Below, piece by piece: positions 59,216-64,000 of a DNA stretch of 64,000 bases. The stretch covers positions 1-64,000 of the forward strand of contig JAFYBN010000068.1 in NCBI GenBank assembly GCA_017540175.1. The letters are read 5' to 3'. The position numbers and the translations under genes are program-made. This DNA comes from Clostridia bacterium (GTDB lineage: Bacteria > Bacillota > Clostridia > Oscillospirales > CAG-272). The notes beneath the pieces are model-generated. The model had not been told where the DNA came from and ran no database searches. It saw only the letters and a list, made by a program, of their open reading frames with translations. How positions within the stretch are numbered: position 1 is the first letter of the stretch; each line of letters starts with the position of its first letter.

Positions 59216-59276
59216 GCTCCTGCGAGAATGGGATGCGGCAAGTCCCCCTGTTTTGAACGGGGCTGCTTTTCCGTTG

Positions 59277-60197
59277 TCAGTCGGCATGCGGGGCTTGCGG
59301 GGCGATGCGGCCCTCCGCGTATCCGATAAATTCCGCGCCGCCCCGCCTGCCGTTGTACCAGAGCCGGATCGTCCCGTCCCCTTCCTTCACGACCGTCGGC
59401 TTGTAGCACGAATCGGTGTCCCATTCCCCGGGGGAGGGCATGACGAGCGGGTTTTCCGGCACGCGCTCCCAGCCGGTGATCCCGTCCTCCGAGCGCGCGG
59501 CGCAGATGCATGCGGTATGGATATCCCGGTAGCCGATGTAAAACATGAGGTACCCGTCCTCTTCCCGCAGGATATCGACCGCCCCGATGCGCTCCTGCTC
59601 GTATTCCTTTTCGGGATTGGCGCAAAAAACGGGATTGTCCGGGTATTTCGTCCACTCCACACCGTCCCGTGATTCCGCGTAACAGATGATGTTCGGCTCA
59701 TAGGTCTCCCCGGCGGCGTACCACATGCGGAACTTCCCGCCGTCGTACAGAACGAACGGATTCATGACGGATTCCTTTTCAAATTCCGCCTCCGGCACGA
59801 GCACGGGATCCTTGTGGAACCGCTCGAAATGAATCCCGTCGTCCGAGCGCGCGACGCCGATCTTCGAGACGCCGTGCCCGGTCCCCCAGTCCCAGACCTG
59901 TCCGGTGTACCACATCAGCCAGCCCTTCCCCGCGGGGTCGGGCAGAACGCAGCAGCGGTTGACTATCTGTTCCCAGCCGGAGGTCTCATCCGGGCCGAGG
60001 GTGATCTGCGGCTCGCTCCAATGGATGCCGTCGTCCGAGAAGGTCACGGCGAAGGAATCCCGCGGCCTCCACGACACGTCCATCCGCAGCTTTCCGTCCG
60101 GCTGACGGCGCACAAAGGCGTCGAACATCGTTCCCGTGGTCTCGTCTCCGAAGACGGGTCCGTTTTCGTATTTTCTGAAGCTTCCCGTGTGTTCCAT
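59277..60197 (-). CDS. GH43/GH130-like five-bladed beta-propeller glycosidase
   Basis: A 306-residue cytosolic propeller protein. Repeating blades include MWYTGQVWDWGTGHGVSKIGVARSDDGIHFERF, MNPFVLYDGGKFRMWYAAG, CYAESRDGVEWTKYPDNPVF and SCYKPTVVKEGDGTIRLWYNGR, spaced 50-60 residues. This pattern (DG-W-repeat, MWY) is found in GH43-related and GH130-type proteins. An acidic residue in each of several blades could be catalytic, but I cannot assign it. It is a stand-alone gene with its own consensus promoter and GGAGG site. It probably acts on oligosaccharides in arabinoxylan or mannan breakdown, which is inference. Confidence 0.8.
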   Translation of the reverse strand: MEHTGSFRKYENGPVFGDETTGTMFDAFVRRQPDGKLRMDVSWRPRDSFAVTFSDDGIHWSEPQITLGPDETSGWEQIVNRCCVLPDPAGKGWLMWYTGQVWDWGTGHGVSKIGVARSDDGIHFERFHKDPVLVPEAEFEKESVMNPFVLYDGGKFRMWYAAGETYEPNIICYAESRDGVEWTKYPDNPVFCANPEKEYEQERIGAVDILREEDGYLMFYIGYRDIHTACICAARSEDGITGWERVPENPLVMPSPGEWDTDSCYKPTVVKEGDGTIRLWYNGRRGGAEFIGYAEGRIAPQAPHAD

Positions 60198-60265
60198 TTT
60201 CTCAGCCTCCCTGTTCTTCGCTTTTCCGCCTCTGTTTCGGGGGCGGACTTCTTTGTTCCAAGCTC

Positions 60266-60294
60266 ATTATACAGGCGATCCCGGCTCGTGTCAA
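60266..60294 (-). promoter_or_regulatory. Consensus promoter of the propeller gene
   Basis: On the minus strand TTGACA (60289-60294), 17 bp and TATAAT (60266-60271), about 70 bases before the ATG at 60197. Confidence 0.85.
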
Positions 60295-60330
60295 GCGGAT
60301 CGGGTGTTTTTCCGCTTTCGGCGGATCCGG

Positions 60331-60380
60331 AAAAGGCGGGGCTTCCGCTCCTGAAAAAAGGAGAACGCGGAAGCCCCGCC
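60331..60380 (-). terminator. Rho-independent terminator after the amino-acid symporter
   Basis: Arms GGCGGGGCTTCCGC (60335-60348) and GCGGAAGCCCCGCC (60367-60380) are perfect over 14 bp. On the minus strand the stem is followed by TTTTCC. Confidence 0.85.
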
Positions 60381-60486
60381 CCGGGGAAAAAACTTCAAAC
60401 CGGTTTCGCGGCAGACCCGACCGACCGGCGAAGCGCCAACGCCCAATCGATGAACGCTCACACGGCCGGACGCCGCGGCAGCCCAA

Positions 60487-61992
60487 TCAGTCGTCCCGCG
60501 CCTCCTGCTCCTTCTGCACCTCGGGCAGCGCGGAGTACATGGGGATCTCATCCGGTTTTGTCTTCTTGATCTTGCGGACCGAATAGTTCTTCGTGATTCG
60601 GACGACAAGCCCGGACAGGCATACGACGCCGATCAGGTTCGGGATCGCCATGAGTCCGTTGAAGGTGTCGGACAGGTTGATGGCAAGGGACGCATTCACG
60701 GTGCAGCCGACCATGATGACCACAATGAACGCGACCTTATAAACGATCGTGGAGCGGGTGCCGAAGAGGTATTCCCACGCCTTCGTGCCGTAAAAGCTCC
60801 AGCCGAGGATCGTCGTGAACGCGAAGAGGGAGACCGCCACCGCGATAAAGATGCCTCCGAAGGTGCCGAAATTCTTCGTGAACGCCTCCGTCGCAAGTCC
60901 GAGTTCCTCCACGCCGGACAGGGACGCGCCGGTCTCCAGATCCACCACGCCGCTTGTGAGAATGACGAGCGCGGTGCAGGTGCAGACGACGATCGTGTCG
61001 GCAAAGACTTCAAAGATGCCCCACATGCCCTGCACGACGGGCTCCTTCACGTTGGAAGCGGAGTGCACCATGACGGAAGAGCCGAGGCCCGCCTCGTTGG
61101 AGAACACGCCCCGCTTGAAGCCCCACGTCATCGCCTTCGCGATGATCGCGCCCGTGATGCCGCCCGCCGCGGACCGGAGATTGAACGCGCCCTTGAAGAT
61201 GGAGGCGAACGCCGGGCCGATCTGCCCGATGTGCATGCAGATGATCACGAGGGAGCCGATGATGTAGAAGATCGCCATGAAGGGAACGATCCGTTCGTTG
61301 GTTTCCGCGATCCGGCGGAGACCGCCGATGATGACAAGGATCGCAAGGACCGTCACGGTCGCGCCCACCGCGATCGGCACGATCTTCGAGTCACTCGTAT
61401 TCGTCGCGGTCTTGATGCTGTCGGAAATGGAGACCACCTGGCCCATATTGCCGATGCCGAAGGAGGCGAGAACGGCAAAGATCGAGAACAGCACGGCGAG
61501 CACGCGGCCGGCGATTTTGCCGTACTTCATGCGGCCCACGCCGTCGCGGAGATAGTACATCGCGCCGCCGGACCACTCTCCCTTTTCATTGCGCCGGCGG
61601 AAGAAGATCCCGAGCACGTTTTCGGAATAGTTCGTCATCATGCCCACGACCGCGGCGATCCACATCCAGAACACCGCGCCGGGACCGCCCTCCGTGATGG
61701 CGTACGCGACGCCCGCGATGTTGCCCGTTCCGATGGTGGCGGACAGCGCCGTGCACAGCGCCTGGAACTGGGATATGGACTTCTTGTCCTTGCTCTTGCG
61801 GATGGATTTCTGACGGAAAATCGCGCCGATGGTATTCTTCCACATGTGCCCGAAGCGGGTAAACTGGAAGAAGCGGGTAGCGACCGTCATGAGGATGCCC
61901 GTGCCGATCAGAAGCACAAGCGCGGGCACGCCCCACACCACGCTGCCGATCGCGTCGTTGATTTTTGAGATCGCGTCTGTTATGGCCTGCAT
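60487..61992 (-). CDS. Sodium:alanine/glycine symporter (AGCS family)
   Basis: A 501-residue amino-acid carrier with about eleven hydrophobic helices. GTGILMTVATRFFQFTRFGHMWKNT and FQALCTALSATIGTGNIAGVAYAITEGGPGAVFWMWIAA are AGCS signatures, and RRNEKGEWSGGAMYYLRDG follows. A glycine riboswitch in the leader indicates that glycine, or alanine with glycine, is the substrate. No good ribosome binding site lies next to the ATG; the nearest AGGA is 16 bases away. If the riboswitch is an ON switch with the terminator at 62041, uptake rises when glycine is plentiful, as is usual for such carriers used in nitrogen or carbon supply. Confidence 0.95.
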   Translation of the reverse strand: MQAITDAISKINDAIGSVVWGVPALVLLIGTGILMTVATRFFQFTRFGHMWKNTIGAIFRQKSIRKSKDKKSISQFQALCTALSATIGTGNIAGVAYAITEGGPGAVFWMWIAAVVGMMTNYSENVLGIFFRRRNEKGEWSGGAMYYLRDGVGRMKYGKIAGRVLAVLFSIFAVLASFGIGNMGQVVSISDSIKTATNTSDSKIVPIAVGATVTVLAILVIIGGLRRIAETNERIVPFMAIFYIIGSLVIICMHIGQIGPAFASIFKGAFNLRSAAGGITGAIIAKAMTWGFKRGVFSNEAGLGSSVMVHSASNVKEPVVQGMWGIFEVFADTIVVCTCTALVILTSGVVDLETGASLSGVEELGLATEAFTKNFGTFGGIFIAVAVSLFAFTTILGWSFYGTKAWEYLFGTRSTIVYKVAFIVVIMVGCTVNASLAINLSDTFNGLMAIPNLIGVVCLSGLVVRITKNYSVRKIKKTKPDEIPMYSALPEVQKEQEARDD

Positions 61993-62027
61993 GAGATTGA
62001 GAACACCGTCCTTTTATGAAAAATGCC

Positions 62028-62063
62028 CCGAAAACAAACGAAGAGTCCGCCGAAGCAGACTCT
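62028..62063 (-). terminator. Riboswitch expression platform: intrinsic terminator
   Basis: On the minus strand AGAGTCTGC, loop TTCG, GCGGACTCT (62041-62063) is followed by TCGTTTGTTTTC. It lies between the glycine aptamers and the symporter start, so it is the likely switch point. Confidence 0.75.
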
Positions 62064-62099
62064 CAAAACAAACGGACAGGCGTTCCCCCGAAAGAGGAA

Positions 62100-62282
62100 T
62101 GCCGTGTACTCTGTCCTTTTGCCTGAGAGATTAACCGGAAAACCGGTTTTGCACCTTCGGCACCCGGATGGTTCCGGGCTTCTCCAGAGCGTCATCCACG
62201 GACAGTCTTCGCCTCACGGCACCTGAGAGTTTCACTCCTTCGGTCACCCCGCAGGGGGGTATTTCCCGTCCGCTTCATTTGA
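62100..62282 (-). ncRNA. Tandem glycine riboswitch (gcvT type)
   Basis: Read on the minus strand, the leader has two consecutive aptamers. The first contains GGGGTGACCGAAGGAGTGAA followed by CTCTCAGG; the second contains GGGTGCCGAAGGTGCAAA followed by AATCTCTCAGGCAAAAGGA, ending with GGACAGAG. Both patterns (GCCGAAGG and CTCTCAGGCAAAAGGAC) are well known for the glycine riboswitch. It lies directly downstream of a consensus promoter and upstream of the AGCS symporter, a common target of this switch. Confidence 0.95.
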
Positions 62283-62290
62283 CGTGCATA

Positions 62291-62319
62291 ATTATACGCC
62301 GATAAAACCCTTTTGTCAA
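62291..62319 (-). promoter_or_regulatory. Promoter of the glycine riboswitch/symporter transcript
   Basis: On the minus strand TTGACA (62314-62319), 17 bp, TATAAT (62291-62296); transcription should start at the first base of the riboswitch. Confidence 0.85.
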
Positions 62320-62465
62320 TACATATGCGAAAAAAACGGAGAAAAAATCCGAAAAACCGCCCCCGTTCCGGCTCGTCGGTCCGGTCTGCCCGCCCGCTCC
62401 GCGGTGCCCCGCCGCCCGTCCGCCGGTTTTTGCCAAAAAAAACCAAAAAATTTGAAAAATTTTTG

Positions 62466-62513
62466 CAAGGTACCTTGACAAATCCGAAGAGCCGTGGTAT
62501 AATCAAGGTACCT
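62466..62513 (+). promoter_or_regulatory. Promoter of the MarR gene with two palindromic operators
   Basis: TTGACA (62475-62480), 17 bp, TATAAT (62498-62503). The 12-bp palindrome CAAGGTACCTTG (62466-62477) overlaps the -35 box, and CAAGGTACCT (62504-62513) directly follows the -10 box, with centres 38 bp apart. This placement suits repression by the MarR protein itself. Confidence 0.85.
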
Positions 62514-62545
62514 AATCAAAATACCATTGTATCGGGAGGAAAATC

Positions 62546-63454
62546 TTGACGAACGAAGAAAGAAAATGTCCCGGCTGCAGACGCCATTGCAGTCCCGAAG
62601 AACCGCGCTGCGCGAGAGGGAAGGAATTTGCCCGCACGGGCGTGCTGTCTGAGCGCTCAACCGACGAAAAGCTGTTCCATGCCCTGCGCGGCATCGGCTA
62701 CATGATGCCCGGCAGGGGGAGGGCGAGCCAGGAGAACATCCTTGTAATCCTCGACGCCTCGGACGGCATGACCCAGAGGGAGCTTACGGAGCGGCTTCAC
62801 ATCCAGCCCGGTTCCGTGAGCGAGATCCTGTCGAAGCTGGAAGCCGCGGGCTATGTCACCCGCACGGAAAACGAAACAGACCGGCGCACGGCAAACGTCC
62901 ATCTCACGGACGCCGGAAAAGAAAAAGCCGCGGAGGCCGGAACCCATGACCGCCGCGAGGATCTGTTCTCCTGTCTGACGGAGGATGAAAAGGAAACGCT
63001 GCTCTCCCTTCTCGAAAAGCTCCGCGCGGATTGGGACGAAAGGTTCCCGGGCAGGGGCGGCCCCCGGCGCGGTCCTCACGGCCCGCAGGGCTTCGGTCCC
63101 CGCGGCCCGCAGGGGTTCGGTCCCCACGGTCCGCAGGGGTTCGGTCCCCACGGTCCGCAGGGGTTCGGTCCCCACGGTCATCACGGCTTCGGCCCCCACG
63201 GTCATCACGGCTTCGGCCCCCACGGTCAGCAGGGGTTCGGTCCCCGCGGTCATCACGGGTTCGGTTCCCACGGTCATCATGCTCCGTGCGGCTTCCACGC
63301 GCTGAAATCCCCTCAGGCGTTCCGCGGTTTCCACGGATCCTATGGGTCGAAAGGCCCTCAGAAATTCGGTTTCCGCGTCCCGCATGGGTTCGGTCCTCAC
63401 GTCCCTTTTCGGTGCGCGGGCTTTCCCCGTCTCCGTTCCGAAAACCGGGAATAA
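62546..63454 (+). CDS. MarR-family regulator with N-terminal Cys motif and His/Gly/Pro repeat tail
   Basis: A 302-residue regulator. The N-terminus has CPGCRRHCSPEEPRC, a possible metal or redox site. The winged helix lies at about residues 60-130 (ENILVILDASDGMTQRELTERLHIQPGSVSEILSKLEAAGYVTR, TENETDRRTANVHLTDAGKEKA). From about residue 170 there are roughly ten 8-residue repeats of GFGPHGPQ/GFGPHGHH type, encoded by a 24-base tandem repeat, so the tail should bind metal such as nickel or zinc. The start is TTG with GGGAGGA 5 bases upstream; no ATG fits. Operator-like palindromes flank its promoter, arguing for autoregulation. Its target genes are not in the window. Confidence 0.85.
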   Translation: MTNEERKCPGCRRHCSPEEPRCARGKEFARTGVLSERSTDEKLFHALRGIGYMMPGRGRASQENILVILDASDGMTQRELTERLHIQPGSVSEILSKLEAAGYVTRTENETDRRTANVHLTDAGKEKAAEAGTHDRREDLFSCLTEDEKETLLSLLEKLRADWDERFPGRGGPRRGPHGPQGFGPRGPQGFGPHGPQGFGPHGPQGFGPHGHHGFGPHGHHGFGPHGQQGFGPRGHHGFGSHGHHAPCGFHALKSPQAFRGFHGSYGSKGPQKFGFRVPHGFGPHVPFRCAGFPRLRSENRE

Positions 63455-63501
63455 GACAAGCCAGACGATCCGCCTGTAAAAGATCCGTCCGTAAATGAAT
63501 C

Positions 63502-63541
63502 GCCCCGTGTTCCTTTGTCGAACACGGGGCTCTTTCTGTTT
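63502..63541 (+). terminator. Rho-independent terminator of the MarR gene
   Basis: GCCCCGTGTTC (63502-63512) pairs perfectly with GAACACGGGGC (63520-63530), followed by TCTTTCTGTTTT. Confidence 0.9.
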
Positions 63542-63617
63542 TCGGGCGGAGGCGGGCGGGATCGCTCAACCTTGAACGGATCCCGATCCGACACCCGGTG
63601 GTTCGCCGATAATCCGG

Positions 63618-64000
63618 TTATCCGGTCGTCCGGTCGTCCGGTCGTCCGGTCGAATGGGGGGTCTTGTACGCGTGGGCGGCCTGAGCGTACGCCCAGATCG
63701 CGGCCGCCGCGTTCCGCGCCTTCACGTGATATTCGTTTGTTTCATCGGTATAACTGTTCAGTATCGTATTGACGTAGGACAGCGCCGAAACCGTGACCGT
63801 CGCCGTGTGCCCGTCCGCGGTCGTGAGCACGATCACATGGGAATCGCTCAGCTGATGCGCCGGAATGCCGGTTGGGTCACGTCCCCCGGTTCGCCGTTCA
63901 TGATCCCCTTGTCCATGCAGTATTTCACATACCCATAGAACCACGGTTTATCCGCATCGTTTTCGTATTCGTCGGCTGCTGCTTTGGAACCTGTGGTATA
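63618..64000 (-). pseudogene. Frame-disrupted end of an S-layer/SLH-type surface protein gene
   Basis: On the minus strand, codons from 64000 read an SLH-like segment (KPWFYGYVKYCMDKGIMNGE) that ends at a stop codon at 63848-63850. A second frame, overlapping it, encodes DSHVIVLTTADGHTATVTVSALSYVNTIL and a helical Ala-rich end (NAAAAIWAYAQAAHAYK), a C-terminal arrangement seen in large secreted clostridial proteins. The two pieces look like one product broken by a frameshift or deletion, with only the end visible here. Four copies of the 8-base unit TCCGGTCG lie at its end (63620-63651). A programmed shift is not excluded. Confidence 0.55.

Noticed and set aside
63618..63944. Intact 108-residue gene
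   Set aside because: The frame starts inside an SLH-like segment of another frame and has no ribosome binding site; it reads as the C-terminal end of a larger broken gene.
1..64000. tRNA, rRNA or T-box features
   Set aside because: I looked for TTCGA-type T-arms with acceptor pairing and for T-box TGGNACC motifs in the intergenic regions and found none that I could support.

Overview
The window is GC-rich bacterial DNA that looks like an anaerobic, probably gut- or rumen-type member of the Bacillota (Clostridia). Three things point there: the gene order miaB-ymcA-mutS-mutL on one strand, as in Bacillus-type genomes; strong AGGAGG-type ribosome binding sites with sharp TTGACA/TATAAT promoters spaced 17 bp; and many lipobox-carrying surface proteins, plant-polysaccharide enzymes and cation-coupled sugar carriers. 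No rRNA or tRNA gene, integrase, transposase, CRISPR array or phage gene was recognised.

Layout. (1) 0.2-9.1 kb, minus strand: a tightly coupled xylan/xylose operon with a surface carbohydrate-binding protein, a GH3 beta-xylosidase-like enzyme, xylulokinase, an APH-like kinase, a small membrane protein, a ThuA-like protein, a histidine phosphatase and a Gfo/Idh/MocA oxidoreductase. (2) 9.2-16.4 kb, plus strand: TPR/DUF4037 pair, short-chain dehydrogenase, cytosolic parvulin, a free-standing lipoyl domain next to a diverged lipoate ligase, a RadC-like protein without its metalloprotease motif, purC and a zinc-ribbon membrane protein. (3) 16.5-30.7 kb, minus strand: a second lipoate ligase, tgt, mutL, a methyltransferase, mutS, ymcA, miaB, a lipoprotein ApbE and an Lhr-like helicase. 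(4) 32-35.8 kb, minus strand: a BrxD-type (DUF2791) ATPase and a TerB-N/TerB-C protein. Together with the Lhr-like helicase these form a DNA-processing triad of the Ter/BREX-related kind, here split by a 1 kb repeat element. (5) 37.4-41.9 kb, plus strand: PHP phosphatase, EamA and MATE exporters, DUF1934 and YegP-like proteins. (6) 42.2-53.3 kb: a divergently transcribed carbohydrate cluster. One arm carries a solute-binding lipoprotein, a GPH symporter, a second lipoprotein and a metallophosphoesterase; the other carries a UroD-family protein, a solute-binding lipoprotein, a GH4 enzyme and a beta-helix protein. The two -35 boxes lie in the arms of a 15-bp perfect inverted repeat. (7) 53.4-57.9 kb: an ABC/FtsX exporter and a lipoprotein flavodoxin. 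(8) 59.3-64 kb: a GH43/GH130-like propeller, an amino-acid:sodium symporter under a tandem glycine riboswitch, a MarR regulator with a His/Gly/Pro repeat tail, and the broken end of an S-layer-type gene.

The most unusual feature is a set of four 1.04-1.24 kb non-coding elements at 18.7, 30.8, 36.1 and 57.9 kb, with a second, ~290 bp family at 1-206 and 41.9 kb. The large elements start and end with the same inverted sequence. Each carries near its ends, facing inward, a hairpin whose loop is conserved but whose 9-13 bp stem differs between copies with matching changes on both arms. Small palindromes, often with GNA-type triloops, are repeatedly found inside the loops of larger palindromes, and one appears to interrupt one of two otherwise similar gene leaders. 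This looks like a family of structured repeats that grows by nested hairpin insertion. No encoded enzyme was found for it in the window.
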